A DNA stretch of 64,000 nucleotides from Sciurus carolinensis (taxonomy: Eukaryota; Chordata; Mammalia; Rodentia; Sciuridae), in assembly GCF_902686445.1 (NCBI RefSeq), contig NC_062221.1:34550575-34614574 (forward strand). Reading direction: 5' to 3'. The notes below the pieces were generated by a model, which had not been told where the DNA came from, searched no databases, and saw nothing but the letters and a program-made list of their open reading frames with translations. Of this stretch, positions 11,973-24,784 are shown piece by piece. How positions within the stretch are numbered: position 1 is the first letter of the stretch; every line of letters starts with the position of its first letter. Made by a program: the position numbers and the translations under genes.

Positions 11973-13559
11973 GTTACACAGAACAATACAAAGAACACAT
12001 TCTTAATAATCTTGCTTTATATCTTTACCTCACTCTGAACACAAAAATAAGGCTTCTTTTATTAGTTTCCTGGCTAATACACATTTTAGCTGCATCTTGC
12101 TATCCTTTCTATAGCACACTTCACTAGATAGCTGAAGAGTTTAAATTATACTTGTATTTAACCTTCCCAAAACCCATCAATAGTTTCATTCATTTTTGAT
12201 GAATCACTCTTTTTTACTAATTTATTGACCTATGAGTATTAATATTCAGCAGAATAAACTTTAGGAATTACTCATGATAGCAACCCCTTTAGGGAGAATG
12301 CTGATATTATGTTATATTCCTGAAAAAGCAGGGATTTTTAGTGTATTCTTCATCATCATTATCATCATCATTATTATCATTTTACTATTTTTACCTATAA
12401 TATACTCTAATAAGCTATAAGTTGATTTAAAAGTTGATATTTCTTTAACATAGTCAACCTGCATGATATGAGAAGAAAAGGAATTATATTTACTTTCAAA
12501 ACAACTAAGTTTTCTTGTCAGTTCTATCATGCAAATTCTTTGAAGATATCGCTTAATTTTTATTAGTGTTAGTTCTATCTTTTGTAATTCTTCATTAATT
12601 ATTTTAAGCTTACAGAATAGGGGATTAAATATAGCTTTCAATTTTCACATTTATCAATTCATTAACGATTGAGTTATTTTTTCTTTTTTGGTGCTACTGG
12701 GAAATAAGCATACAATATTCAAAAAAGTGAATTATTAATTTCTATTCACATGGAGTTTGAAGCCTGATAAATGAGACAGACCTTATTAAACAATTACACA
12801 AAAATTTAAATTTTGATAAGGAACAAAATGAAAAGTCATATCATATATTTCATGACATATAATAGAGATTTGGGACAAGTATCAGGCAAAGTTTTCCTTA
12901 GGTATTAGTATTTCTGAAGCATTGGACACCAACTAAGTGGATTTCATTAACAAGGACTTGTTTGTTGTGCATTTCTCTACACAGGAGATTGTAAGGTCCA
13001 TGAGAGCAACAGTGTTTCAACATTTCGTTCACTGCTGTATCTCCCATTGATGGAATGGTCAAATTTAGACAGTTTTCTCATGTTGCCACATTGTGGTCCT
13101 TAAAAATGATTCCAATGATATTTAAAAAATTAACATTTTTAAAGAAACTTTAGATCTAAGAAATGTATGTATTATTTATTCATTAAATACCCGTTAAACA
13201 TTTATTAAATACCTACCATTACCAATTGTTACATTACTCACTAGAATTATAAAATTAACAAATAACAGTCTTTTTACTCAAAAAGCTTACAGGCTCTTAC
13301 AAAGATGGAGTTGCACGGAAGAAAAAGTAACATAATATGTTTTGGCACTACATTAATAAGAGCTCTATTGGTGATCCATTATAATGAACTAAAACTGTAA
13401 TTCATGCCTAATTTAAATACCTTTTATTCTCTTATCAACCCTGAAAGTAAGGTGTTATCATCTCTTTTCCTCAACTACAGAAACTGATAATTCCCTAGAT
13501 TAAGCAGATCATCCTTATCACTCTTCAAAAAATTAGTAATTTTGACCTAAAACTGGCTA
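11973..13559. other. Unassigned AT-rich DNA
   Basis: No gene is visible. The 109-codon minus-strand open frame at 12312-12641 is lysine- and isoleucine-rich, includes a methionine run from an ATC microsatellite, and has no family resemblance. Confidence 0.5.
12347..12380. repeat. (ATC)n trinucleotide repeat
   Basis: CATCATCATTATCATCATC-type units, partly degenerate. Confidence 0.9.
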
Positions 13560-13975
13560 TTTTTTTTTTACTTTCTTTTGAGACTCTTCTCACACACGTA
13601 TTATTTATATGTGTATTGTTTGATCTTCAGATATTTTGGCATTTTCCAATGATTTTTCTCTTACTCTTTTCTAATTTAATTCTGTTGTGATCTGAAAACA
13701 TTCTTCGTGTGATTTCTGTAATTTTAAATTTAAGATGTGTTTTAACCCAAAATGTGGTCTATACTAATGAATGTTCTGTGTTGACCTTGATAAGAATTGT
13801 GTATTCCCCTCTTGTTGGATAAAGTATTTTATAAATGTCTATTAAGTCCAGTTAATTGATGGTGCTGTTCAGCTCAACTTACTCATTTTCTGCCTACAGA
13901 ATCTGTCAATTTCTGAAAGAGGGGCATTGAAGTCTCCAATAATAATTGTGGATTTGCCTATCTCTCCTTGCCATC
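13560..13975 (-). mobile_element. Old L1 (L1M-type), internal part 1
   Basis: On the minus strand this matches the ORF2 endonuclease-region text of old L1s. The reverse complement near 13905-13960 gives the GGAGACTTCAATGCCCC-type block and upstream ACAATTATTATTGGAGA. Many stops are present. It resumes at 14341 after an LTR insertion. Confidence 0.8.
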
Positions 13976-14340
13976 TGTATTAGTTTGCTAGGCCTGTCAT
14001 AACAACCTACCACACACTTGATGACTGAAACAAGAGAAATTTATTTTCTCACAATTATGGAGGTGAGCTGAAATGAAGGTATTGGCAGGATTAAGGCTCA
14101 TCTCTCCGTGGCTTGCTGCTGGTTATCTTTACCTAAAGTCATTTCATGATCTTCCCTCTGTGTCCTGATCTCTTCTTATGATGACACAAATCATTTTGGA
14201 TTAGGGCCCATCCTCCTGACCTTTTTCTAACATAAACATGACTTTAAAGATGCCATTTGCAAATATAGTCACATTTTGAGATATTAGGAGTTAGGTCTTC
14301 AACATATAGATTGGAGAGGACACAATTCACCTTATAGCCA
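13976..14340 (-). mobile_element. MLT1-type MaLR LTR inside L1
   Basis: A full-length-looking LTR on the minus strand: TGGCTATAAGGTGAATTGTG start, GGGCCCTAATCCAAAATG block near 14200, and the end TAGCAAACTAATACA at 13976-13990. This is the MLT1 pattern. It lies exactly within a continuous L1 sentence (CTCCTTGCC before, AGTTCTATCAG after), so it inserted into the L1. No internal region is present. Confidence 0.85.
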
Positions 14341-15600
14341 AGTTCTATCAGTTCTTATCTTGCATATTTGCAGACTCCATTGAATTAGGAATTTTTATGG
14401 CCTTAACAATTGATCCCTTTAAATTATTAATATCTTTATTAATTACAATTTCCTTATTTCTGAAACAATTATAGCAAATCAAGCTGTATTATGGCTAGTA
14501 TTAGCAGGATCTATTTTTCTCCTTTCCTTATCTTTTAATTAATTTTGTCTTTATATAGAGAGTGAATGAGCTGAATACAACATATACTTGGATCTTGCTT
14601 TTATGCACACTCACAGTGTCCTTTAGTTAGTAAATTTAGATCATTCATTTTTAAAGTGATTGCTTATTTACGAAGTTACTGTCTATCATGTTTGTTCTTT
14701 CTCCTATCCATTACTTTTTTATCCTCTCTTTGTCTTCTATATTCTTCCTCTCTGGTTTCAATTTAGTATTTTCTATGATTTCAGTTTATCTCCTTTCTTA
14801 ATGCATCAACTTTGCTTCTTTTAAAAATATTTTTTCATGAATGTGCTACAATTTTCAATAAATAGCTTCATTTAAAGTTACCTCTCCTTCTCACTCTATT
14901 ACTTCACAGATAGTAAAGTAGTTCAAATCACAATTCCCAGTTCTTCGCGTTCCTCCCTTTATACAACTCAAGTCATTCATCTCACTGATGTACAATTTCT
15001 AATCATACTGCTGCTCTGATCTCTTTGTGTCAATTCTGGTTTCTGACATAGGTTTGCTTTATTTTATAAAGAATTTTTAAATATTTCTTGTAAGGCAGAT
15101 CTACAAGCATCACATTCCTTCAGTTATTTTGTTGTCTGAGAAAATCTTTTCCCTTCACATTGAAGAGTAAATTCAATGGATACAAAACATTTAGTCGGTG
15201 GGGTTTTATTTTAGAAATTTAAACAATTCACTCCAGTTTATTCCTGCTTAAAATATTTCTGAAGATGATTTAATGTAATTATGAGCCTTAAAATAAAAGA
15301 TAGGTAAGTTGTTTTCTTTTTTCCTCTGGCTTCTTTCAACAGTTTGTCTTTGTTTACTGCAGTTTGAATATAATATGAACTGTTGTGCAAATTTTTTTGG
15401 AGTTAATGACCCTAGCAACTTTGACCTTCAGTATGTACTGATTCTCTAGATATGACATTTTCTAGTTTTCAGGGCATTGATTTATCCTGTGGCCTCAGTT
15501 CTCTGCTGCATACAGGAAGAATTGTTGATTTTGAGTTTGTTCAGTCTCTTTTGCTATTAGTTTGGAAGTGACAGATTCAAGTTCCTGTTGTAGCAGAAAA
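14341..15600 (-). mobile_element. Old L1 (L1M/HAL1-type), internal part 2
   Basis: Continues the L1 of 13560. With increasing coordinate it runs upstream in the L1: endonuclease start (14341-14400), then the inter-ORF and ORF1-like region (about 14700-15560). The block near 15080-15180 is typical of old L1M/HAL1 antisense text. The limit at 15600 is approximate. Confidence 0.65.
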
Positions 15601-17254
15601 GAGAAATGAAGACATCCTAGTTCTGATACTTACATATTTAACAACTCCACAAATCTTAAATGACAACAGTGTTGAAGTAGATGGACAAAAATGGGAGTTT
15701 TATTATAACCACTTAAGTGAGCAATGATGAAACATAAATTAGGCAGTGGGTATCAATATGTCATTATTGTTAGAACACACACAAAAATGATGAGTGATGA
15801 ACTCATTTGAATATCTTGAGTTTAAGACTATGGAAAATTGTAAAACTTTTTCCAGTATATTGTGTTGATTGAGGATTCTACTCATGACACCTTCTCAATG
15901 TGTCCTATGACAGTTACCTAAGATACCAAATAGGACAGTATTTTTTAGGTAAGCCAACTTAAATATGTTATATTTAAAAATCTTAAAATGTTAAATTTGG
16001 GGACTATAAATATGAACAATAGTAAATTGAGCTAATATATGATGCTGCATGTAGTTATGCATTAGGTTATGAAAACATTAAACAATGAGAATAAAATTTA
16101 ATGGAATTTTATGTATTAATTTCATTGTTACTCTGATCTTTATATTTAAGTACATGCTCATACACACACATACACATGAAGTAATTGAAATTGAATCATA
16201 ATTCCTATCATCGTTTTTTATACAGAAATGATGTAAGCCACTTTCATGATAGTATTTTGTTTCTTTTGTGAAAGACCTAGTTGATATCCTCATTTAGATA
16301 TATTAAAGATGCCCTAATTTCATAACTACTTATTTTTTGGAAAGCATTATCATTTTCCTCTTTCTGTGTAACATAACTTTCAGTTTTCAAGATTATTTTC
16401 CAAAGCCATGCTGTATATTCACAGAATTTGATAGTGTGAATTCACACTGATGCTCTTTATGGAGGAACTTAGCCAGATAGCAGTAAGTTTTGTGATGGTG
16501 ATGCTTTAGCTCTTTAGAGAACAACTGGCAGTGAATTCAAGTCTGAAATGTCATGTAAGAAAATGAAATGTGCTGCTATGTATTTGATTTGTCTTCAGAT
16601 CATGTATATAATTTATTGATAAGGAGAACTTTCAAGTTCAGCTTTGTGAAAACCTATGTTCTTAAAGATTTTATTAAAATCGTGTTCAAGACAATTTATC
16701 TGGTTACCTCTTAATACATTTAGTAGGCTGGTCTGTGATATTTACATGAAATCTTGTCAAAATATTTTGCCACTATAATGTACTCTCATGACTATTCAGC
16801 ATTTTAAAATCATGTAACCACACAGGTATTTCCTACTAGAAGAAACAAAACGACATTCACAACCAATAATTTTGGGAAAAATAACTGCTGGATTTTCTGT
16901 TTTGTTTTGTTTTTCATTGTTCAATTATTGGTATTGTTCGTATTTTTCATAATGTTAATAAACAATGCTTATTGCTCTATCAGCTCACTGTCTTAATAAA
17001 AAAATAATAGTAATGTGTATAGATGAGTTAGAAATAGAGAAGCTCTTAATTTTCTGCTGAGTTCTTAAATTTTAAAAATAGTCACCTGTTATAATTCATT
17101 ATAAATTTTGTATATTTATCATATAGTTTACAAAATGTCCTTTATATTATTGTATAAGGGGCAATAAATAATTTAAGATCAATTATCAAAAACAAAAAAA
17201 AAAAAGTCAATTCAAACTCTTTTTGCAAGTGTGATTTTCTTATTCTTGTCTTCC
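15601..17254. other. Unassigned AT-rich DNA
   Basis: No gene or nameable repeat is seen. A short CA tract lies at 16160-16178 and an A-rich run at 17190-17205. Confidence 0.5.
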
Positions 17255-17935
17255 TTTACACACTTCTAGGGGCAGATGAACTCCACCTTCATCATCTTAG
17301 GGTCTCATCTGGGTACAAGAATTAAAATGACATGACATAAATTAGCAGGAGAAAAGTATATACATTTATTTAATACAAGCTTCATGTGTCATGGGAGTCT
17401 ACTAAGGAAATAAATGAGGACCAAGGCAGCAGTTAGTGTCAGTTACATATGTATCAAATTAAATTTGTCTAATTTGGGTAATAAGGTGTGATGAAGCTAT
17501 CTAATTGGGCCAGAAGGTTTAAAGGTGAGAGTTATTCTACAATATTCTATCTCAAAGTCTTGTCCTGAAAATAAGGATATTGCCTTTCTTTCTAGTACAG
17601 GTAGAGTATCTTTATTATGGATTTTTACCTCCTATTTTTAAGAAACAGCACAAGGGTCAGAGTGATCTGGTACCTGTTGTCTGTAAAGGGCCTTTAACAT
17701 AAGTAATCAATTCCCCAGAACACAATTCCTTCAATTGAAGATTTTGATGAATGCTTTGGACATTTCATTTTTATTTTTATTGTCACTGTAAGCAATGATG
17801 ATGTGTGTCTTTTAAGAGTTGAGTGAAATAGGTCTAGAGTTGGTCTAAACAGTTTTACTAAAAAAAAAAAAATACCTTTAGAGAATTGACCAGTGACTAA
17901 GGCATGAAACTTAATAGTTTCCAAGGAACTTTAGG
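17255..17935 (-). mobile_element. Probable ERV LTR, degraded
   Basis: The minus strand shows an LTR-like 3' end: AATAAA at about 17374-17369 (TTATTTAA on plus), followed about 20 nt on by TTTTCTCCTGCTAATTTATG and then TTAATTCTTGTACCCAGATG. That order resembles the R-U5 end of several class I LTRs. Upstream, sequence near 17640-17740 has the CTGACCCTTGTGCTGTTTC block common in such LTRs. The family is not named with confidence and no second LTR is seen. Confidence 0.5.
17860..17872. repeat. Poly(A) tract
   Basis: About 12 A residues within the LTR-like block, so either an expansion or a small insertion. Confidence 0.8.
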
Positions 17936-20615
17936 GTTGTTTACTGAGATCTCTCAACATTTTTTATTGGTAACAGTGAGATTGGTGATTTATTTATGAT
18001 TCATGAGGCAACCAGAGATCTAGTTATGTCAAAAAAAAAAAAAAAAAAAAGCAATGTCCCCATGATTTGTAGGGTGTAAGAACTCTGGAAAACTTCTTTT
18101 CACAAGTCCTCTGATTTCAATATGTTCTGTACATATGTCAATGGTTCCTTATCTGTGAGAAAATGCAACTTTTGGCAGGATAATTGAAGTCAGCTTCTCT
18201 AGACTCCTCACAGTGAAGTGGACTCACGCATGCCTTTACTGCAATACCTACACTGTATTGTATCCTTTCCTTGAAATACTCTGTAGATTACTATGGATTG
18301 CAGTTGGGTTTTTGTCAATCTGGTGAGTGAATCTCCTCCTCCACTGTTAATACTATAATTTGTAATATTTCAGAGCTAGCCTGAGATAGATAAAATTTTA
18401 GAGCTGAAGGGATCTTTTCTAGTGTCTGTCTTATGTCACTCTTGCAAATAAAAAATCCAAAAGGAGTTTGAATTGTTGTGTAAAAAGATATAGTTAGTAG
18501 ATATATAGACATAACTACATAAACTTCTTCCATTGATGATGGACTCTTTTCAGTGAAGCATACCAAATCTAAACTTAATAAGGTTATACCAGACTTCTAT
18601 ACCATTGTGCCTTTAATATGCGGTCAAAGCTAAGTCAAACACATGAATGAGTTATCGGTTTGTTAGGATCAATACAATACTATAATATGCTTATATCTAA
18701 CTCATATATGAGACATCTCAACCTTCTTTTGGGACATTTGAAGCAATGGTAAGAGTAAAATGGTAACTAGGTTTAATAACATCTTTTTTTTTTTTTTAGG
18801 TGTCTAATCATATTTTTATTTATTTACTTATTTTTTAATAATATCTTAGTATATAAAACATTGTCCCATGCTGTATTGTTATATAAAAAGTGTTTCTCAA
18901 AAGTTTAGAAAGTCTACATCATGTGACATTAGAGCACCTAACATCTGGAATTAGAGGTTTATATGAAAAAAATTCTAATTGATTTTCAATAATATTAAAA
19001 CCCAACTATTGGCAAAGTAGAAATTTGAATACAAATATTGATGAACTGAAAATTACAACTTATATTTGTGTTTTGTTACTTTTGAACATTTAGGATTTGA
19101 TCTCATATCCAAGTTAGTTTCTATTTCTTCTATCTTTCATGTCATTATTTTTATGACTTCGAATTTATCCTTTCCATACTACACATTCAGTAACTAAATT
19201 CAAATTCATTATGCAAAGAATCAATAATTTTTGGTAGTAGAGTGTTAGCAGCACTGACTTTCTTCCTCCATCTAAATTCAATTATCTCATATAAAAAGAT
19301 TTATACAAAATTGGTATTTATAATTAACAGAGAAAATCACATTTAACATATTTCATTGAGTTGAATGTGAGTATAATTTTTTTTGACTCAAACAACACAT
19401 ATATTGAGCTTCATCAATGTTTTTATAGATAATAAGTAAAAGAATGTTTCATTTTTGTGTCTTTAAAAATGTACAACTAAATGGAGGAAGCATGAATAAT
19501 TAAAGCCATATACAATAATACTCAAAATAATTTAACCATAGAGCAGCAACATTTTCTAACAAATGCTCATAATCCTTAAGGACTTCCAGATATTGCTGAA
19601 GAAGAATATATTGAACAACATCCAAAAAAGCCTGAATTAGGCTACAATGTTAAAGAGCTCATCTCGGAAATGTCATGAAACCAAATAGTGAAACTAAAAT
19701 GATCACCATTAGAAGCTCAAAAGTTATGTCAACATATTTGGGTCAGTGCCCTCCCTGTAAGGATAAATAAAATATTATTGATCAGAAAATAACAAGAAGC
19801 TATCTGCAGCATACCAAAAGTGTAGATATAAATGTGTATGTCATTTTAAATATTTTCAAAGCTTAGTTCTAAATTTAAAGTTCTACCTTTGGTTCATGCT
19901 AGAACTGATTTAAATGAAGTAGTAAAGTTTTTTAATACTGTATAAGTTGTACTACAAAATGCAAATATGATGTTTTGTTAAGTATTTTAAAACATATTTG
20001 AGTAATTTTATTTGCTAAACAAATACACTTTTTTCTGGTAAAAGCATAAATAGTATAACTTGTTTTATTTGAAATTTATACTCAAAGACAAGACTAATGG
20101 TTTTAACATATAAAGACCTTTTACAAATAATGAAAGCAAGTATGAGCTAATTAACATCCCATAGAGTGCACAGGATTTTATTTTAAAACATGCAGATTAA
20201 TGATAAATTGTAGGAAAAGAGAAAACTTATTAATATTTAATTGTACAAATTAAGCAACAGTTAGATGATATTAAACACTATCATCTGTGAGATGATGTTA
20301 TCTATTTGACTTAAAAAATAAATATTCAGTAAGCACAGAACTCTCAGGAAATGAATACAGAACTCGCAGGATTTTTTATATCTACCTGCATTAATCCCAC
20401 AATTCTCAAACATTCATTGGCAATATATATTAAAAGACATGAGAGTGAACATGCTCTTTATATAAAGAATATCAGTTTTATGAGGATAAGAAAAATAATA
20501 AGGTTTGTGTATCAGTGGAATCAAACTAAATTCATGGTGGATTATTTATATTGGTTAATTTGATATAAAATCAATGGTCAATACCAGGAAGTCATGTGCT
20601 CAGTCTATGGTATAT
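17936..20615. other. Unassigned AT-rich DNA
   Basis: No gene is visible. Poly(A) at 18031-18050 and poly(T) at 18785-18799 occur without recognisable element bodies. Open frames are short (the 83-codon minus frame at 18315-18566 has no motif). Confidence 0.5.
18031..18050. repeat. Poly(A) tract
   Basis: About 20 consecutive A residues. No SINE or LINE body was recognised on its 5' side. Confidence 0.9.
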
Positions 20616-20750
20616 TATAGAAGGATATATTTATATATCCTTCTATTATATATATATATATATATATAATATATCTTCTAGCCTATATATGTAATATATA
20701 TATCCTTCTATCATATATATATATATATATATCCTTTATATATATAAAAG
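20616..20750. repeat. AT microsatellite with palindromes
   Basis: Blocks of (TA)n separated by copies of ATCCTTCTA and TATCTTCTAG. At 20620-20643 a perfect 10-bp stem (GAAGGATATA / TATATCCTTC) closes over the 4-nt loop TTTA and extends three more bases outward. The TATATCCTTCTATxATATAT motif recurs at about 20698-20720, so the tract is a tandem array of a hairpin-forming unit. Confidence 0.9.
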
Positions 20751-21384
20751 CATATGTATTTTCATGTGTTAGTATAAAAGTCTGAAATAAAGTAATTTTA
20801 ATTCACTCTATAGGATATGAGTGTTACTATTTTTTAACACTTTACCCAGGCAATTCCAAGTTTCCCATTCATGTAAATGAATGTAGATATTTATTTATAC
20901 CCATATTTATCAATGTTTATTTATATGAACATAAAAATGTAAGTCAAAACCGAAGTTTTACATTGATAAAGCATTATTTTGATTGCTGAAGTTATTTTTT
21001 TAAATTTTTACTTATTTGTGTATTAGTATTTCTATTCCTTTCCATGTAGCAGAAGTTATTTGAATTTGCTTAATACTAAAACAGTGAAATGAACACTGAA
21101 CTTGAGTTGGAAAGGCAAAGTAAAAGTCTCTTATGTGATGTTCATTCCAGTGGTTTACATCAAGTACAATTTTGAAGAGCTATGTAGAAATGGATAATAT
21201 GTGACCAGTATTCTGTAGATTATTGAATCTTGTATATTAAGGTGCCATTTATATCTGGCATAAAATTTTTTAAAAACTGTAGATATAGAAAGAAACCATG
21301 TAAAAAACTATACTCCTGCCTTGTTGTGGTGTCATTTGCTTTCAGACTGAAAAAAACTTTTCTTAGGTTTTTATTGCTAAGAAA
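20751..21384. other. Unassigned AT-rich DNA
   Basis: Nothing recognisable. The 68-codon plus-strand frame at 21230-21436 runs into antisense L1. Confidence 0.5.
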
Positions 21385-21755
21385 GAACTTGTTCAATTTT
21401 AATTTCTGGGAAAGTCTATTTCATCTACATTTTTGAAAAATCATTTTGTAGGATGTAAGACTCTTGGTTCAGTTTCTTGCTTTTAGTGTTGTATGAGTTT
21501 ATACAATTGCTACGTGTGTTTTGTTGTTTCTTTTAAGAAGCCAGTCATTCATTTTATTGGTGTTTCCTAGTGTGTGCCAAATCATTTTTGGCTTGTTTCT
21601 TTCGGGTATTTCTGTTTGACCAAGATCTCCATTGTCTTTAACAGTAATTCTATCCTTATACTTCCTAGCTCTATTCTAAGTAATAGTTCTCCCTTATTGA
21701 TTTTTATGGAGATCTTTGTTTTTTTTTTTTCTTAATTTCAAAATTTGTATATGTC
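21385..21755 (-). mobile_element. Old L1M/HAL1-like fragment
   Basis: On the plus strand this has the antisense text of old L1s (GTAAGACTCTTGGTTCAG, then TTTCTTTTAAGAAGCCAGTC), in the same order as the block at 15150-15400. It is strongly diverged and the ends are approximate. Confidence 0.5.
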
Positions 21756-21925
21756 TTTCATATTTATTTTAAATTTTATTGATTCTTTTTAGTTAAACAT
21801 GAAAGAGTCCATTTTGATATAATTATACATGTATGAAATATATCTTGTTCTAATTAGGGTCCCAGTCTTGTGAATGTACACAATGGTGGGATTCACTGTG
21901 GTATATTCTTCACTACCCCATCCCT
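21756..21925 (-). mobile_element. L1 3'UTR fragment
   Basis: The minus strand resembles the 3'UTR tail of the younger L1s here: the TGTACATTCACAAGACTGG-like block and a tail near 21770 of A-rich sense. It sits directly beside the older L1 fragment, so one insertion abuts the other. Confidence 0.65.
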
Positions 21926-23084
21926 TAAATTCTTGTTAGAAATTATGAACATGTTAGAAGTTATGCACTAGAGCTAGAAGTAGAGACAGTGATCCATTTC
22001 TTTGCAAAGGACACTTCTGCCTTGTGAGAAGAGTGATAAATGGGATTTTTCTTGGTTTTCCTCTTTCAGCGTGAATCCTTCAGTCTGTCAGTGATGGAGG
22101 TACCATTTTGGATATATCATATATAAAGCTTCTGCCCCATGAAGAGAGAAAGCATCTTGGGCATAAGAGTTTGTGGCACTTAGATCTAGGAAGAAATGAA
22201 AAATTCTGATGGTCTGCAAGGAACCATGGTCATAGAGTAGAAATTATGGAGCAAGGAACCCCAGATTTTTGGTTGCACACACCTGTAATAAAGAATACTG
22301 AGCTGATGACTGAAGTTAAACAAGAAGATTAAGGCTAAATGACAAAATTCTCATTATTATTTTTACCACATTTTAGTAGATCTTCTTGAATTAATATTCT
22401 TCCATATGATCTAGTCCCTTAAGAAAACTCAGAGTATTAATATCCTATATTTAAAAATTTTTCACTACCTGTTTTGCTGGGGTGTAGTTTAAAAGTTTTG
22501 TCTAGTACTTTTCTAGAATTGCTTTCCCTCTTACTAATACACCTAATAACCTACTGGCACAATTTCTACGTATTGGAAACCTTGATATCACTGATTTGAA
22601 TGTCAATATCCCAAAGTGGAAATGTTTCATATAGGGACTAAAATACTGGTTCCATTCAAATTAGAAGTTTGACCTCCACTAAGGCATTTTGGACTCTTCA
22701 AGTTCAGTAATCAAAAGTTGCAAAAAGGAGTTGCTTAACTGACTAGATAAATTGATCTTCATCAGTTTGGGCAAATTGGAGTGATGCTGAGTTAATTAGA
22801 CAGATAAATTAAATAGAGGATATATATCAAGGCAAGGGGAATATGAAATGTGTGGTAGAAGAAAGAAGCTATATGTATGAACTATGCAACTATGTTTCCT
22901 TGAAGAATTAAAGAAGGATGTCTGTAGTAATTTTTCACTGAATTTATAATGTTAGTAATTTTCTTGTGTCTTATATATACTAACATATACAAATTTTTAG
23001 AGACTACATTTGTATTTTAATTTTTAGATAACAGATTATTCAATCACTGTAATTATTTAAAAGTTATTCCAATCACATGAATAA
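21926..23084. other. Unassigned DNA
   Basis: The part at 21930-22290 is less AT-rich and may be an old repeat. GGTTGCACACACCTGTAAT at 22272-22290 resembles the start of a B1-type SINE, but no SINE follows. The rest shows nothing. Confidence 0.45.
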
Positions 23085-23219
23085 AGTAATAAAGTAATAG
23101 CAAATGGTATAAATCTACATTGTGTACAACCATAGAAATGAAAAGTTGTACCCATTTGTGTACAGTATATCAAAATACAGTCTGTAAAAATAAAAATTTA
23201 AAAAAATAGGCAAAAAAAA
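23085..23219 (+). mobile_element. L1 3' end with A-rich tail
   Basis: Sense L1 3'UTR tail: TTGTGTACAACCATAGAAAT, then the TATATCAAAATACAGTCT-like block, ending in AAAAATTTAAAAAAATAGGC and a poly(A) run. The same order is seen at the end of the L1 at 38930-39071. Only the last 130 bp is present. Confidence 0.75.
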
Positions 23220-23342
23220 AGAAATTTTGGATTTCATGATTCAAAGCAGCATTTTGGGTATCAAAAAATTTTAAATAAAATATTTTAAACTATAACTCCC
23301 AAGAGAATGTAATTCTTATCTTCTTTATATACCAGCAGTATT

Positions 23343-23440
23343 GCTTTGTGTGTATGTATGTATGTATATATATATATACACATACATATATGGACAAGTA
23401 TTCATATATGTATGTATACATATATACATATATATGGGCA
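23343..23440. repeat. (TATG)n / (TA)n microsatellite
   Basis: TGTATGTATGTATGTATA followed by TATATA and CATACATATATG blocks. Alternating purine-pyrimidine throughout. Confidence 0.9.
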
Positions 23441-23757
23441 AGAATAAAAATAACAATTTCTATCCTTTTCCCATAGATACAAACAACATTTAGAATTATA
23501 TATTTGGTAGGATACTAACAATTCTTCATTTAAATCTCTCTCATATACACAAATTTTTGTGAAAGTGTATCTTAATTAGCTGTTTTTCAAAATAATCAAG
23601 AAAATGAATAATTAGACATGTATTTTTCTAAACATTATCTATGATGTTGGAAGTTAATGTAGATTCAAAGCATTATGAGTAGATCAGTTAAACTGTCTAC
23701 TCATAGTTCTCCTTATCAGAACAAAGATCTACAATGCCATGCTTCTATATGATTTCT

Positions 23758-24006
23758 TTATTTTCTTTCTTCCTTTTTTTTCTTCCTTTCTTCCTTTCTT
23801 TTTTGGTACCAAGGATTGAACCCAGGTCTGAGTTCAAGGACTGAGCCAGGTCCCTAGCCCTTTTTATATTTTATTTAGAGACAAGGGTTCACTGAGTTGT
23901 TTAGGGCCTTGCTAAATTGCTGAGGCTGGTTTCAAATTCATGATCCTCCTGCCTCAGCCTCCTGAGTCATTAGGATTACATGTATGTACCACAACTCCCA
24001 GATGTT
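23758..24006 (-). mobile_element. B1-dID (MEN) composite SINE with TSD
   Basis: The plus strand shows a pyrimidine-rich tail (TTTCTTCC repeats), the antisense ID half with GATTGAACCCAGG at 23814, then the antisense B1 half with CCTCCTGCCTCAGCCTCCTG at 23944. Flanks TATATGATTTCT (23746-23757) and TGTATGATTTCT (24007-24018) form a 12-bp TSD with one change. Confidence 0.95.
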
Positions 24007-24018
24007 TGTATGATTTCT

Positions 24019-24674
24019 AAAATCTTATAGTTACTAGATAATGGAAAGGAATATTTTTGATTCTTATAATTTCATAATTTGATAGTTAATTGTAAAGGAG
24101 ATTGGAGTCCTCATGAAAAGAGATGACATTTAAGATGACTCCTTTAAGTCTATGACTTGGCAGTTTTTATGGGCATGAATTGCAGTGATTCTGTTTCTTA
24201 TGCAAATATTTCTTAGATATTCTTCCCATATTTTTGTAGATGACTTGAAGAAAACATAATATAATTGAAAATTTACCTAAATTGAATAATGAAAAATAAA
24301 TGGTTTATAAAAAAGATAGAAATAAAACAAAATAGTAAGAGGAAAAGGGGTAAAAAGAGGCAGTAATGGCAAGAAAAAACAGTCAAATCATCTGTTCAAA
24401 ATCTTCTTAGTCAAACTTACTGTTTTACAGAAAATGATATAGGTAACTATCATAATGGTCATCATGAGATTAGGAATTTTTATAAAAGTTTGCAGAATAA
24501 TGATAACTAAGAAAAAGTAAAGTAATAGTTATAGTTCTAGAGATCATAGTTTGATTTTCCTAAGATCTGATTATTTCTATTTAATTCATAGTCCGTCTGA
24601 ATTTTCCTCCTGATTTTCCTCTTTATTTTGTGTAGGTGTCGGGTTCCTCTCTGCCACATCCAGCATAAAGGAGG
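24019..24674. other. Unassigned AT-rich DNA
   Basis: No gene is visible. 24290-24380 is A-rich and purine-biased. The 62-codon minus frame at 24537-24725 overlaps the ERV end and has no motif. ERV internal sequence may extend left into about 24630. Confidence 0.45.
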
Positions 24675-24784
24675 AAAGGGTTGACTGCCAGAGGAGGATG
24701 TTGGCTGTTTTTCTATCCTACCCAAAAAACTTATCTACTCAACAAACTTATGAGAGTCAATACTCTTTTTATGAGAGCGGGGAG
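24675..24784 (-). mobile_element. ERV internal sequence next to LTR
   Basis: Read on the minus strand this follows directly after the LTR end. It aligns by eye with 45531-45645 on the plus strand: GAGTATTGACTCT against TAGTATTGGCTCT, then CCTCTGGCAGTCAACCCTT against CCTCTGGCAGCTAACCCTT. The homology therefore runs past the LTR boundary into leader or internal sequence. I see no gag or pol frame. Confidence 0.7.

Noticed and set aside
20616..20750. CRISPR-like spaced repeats
   Set aside because: The repeated words are separated by TA runs, not unique spacers, and the DNA is mammalian.
22266..22330. Possible B1-type SINE start (GCACACACCTGTAAT)
   Set aside because: Only about 20 bp of similarity, with nothing SINE-like downstream.
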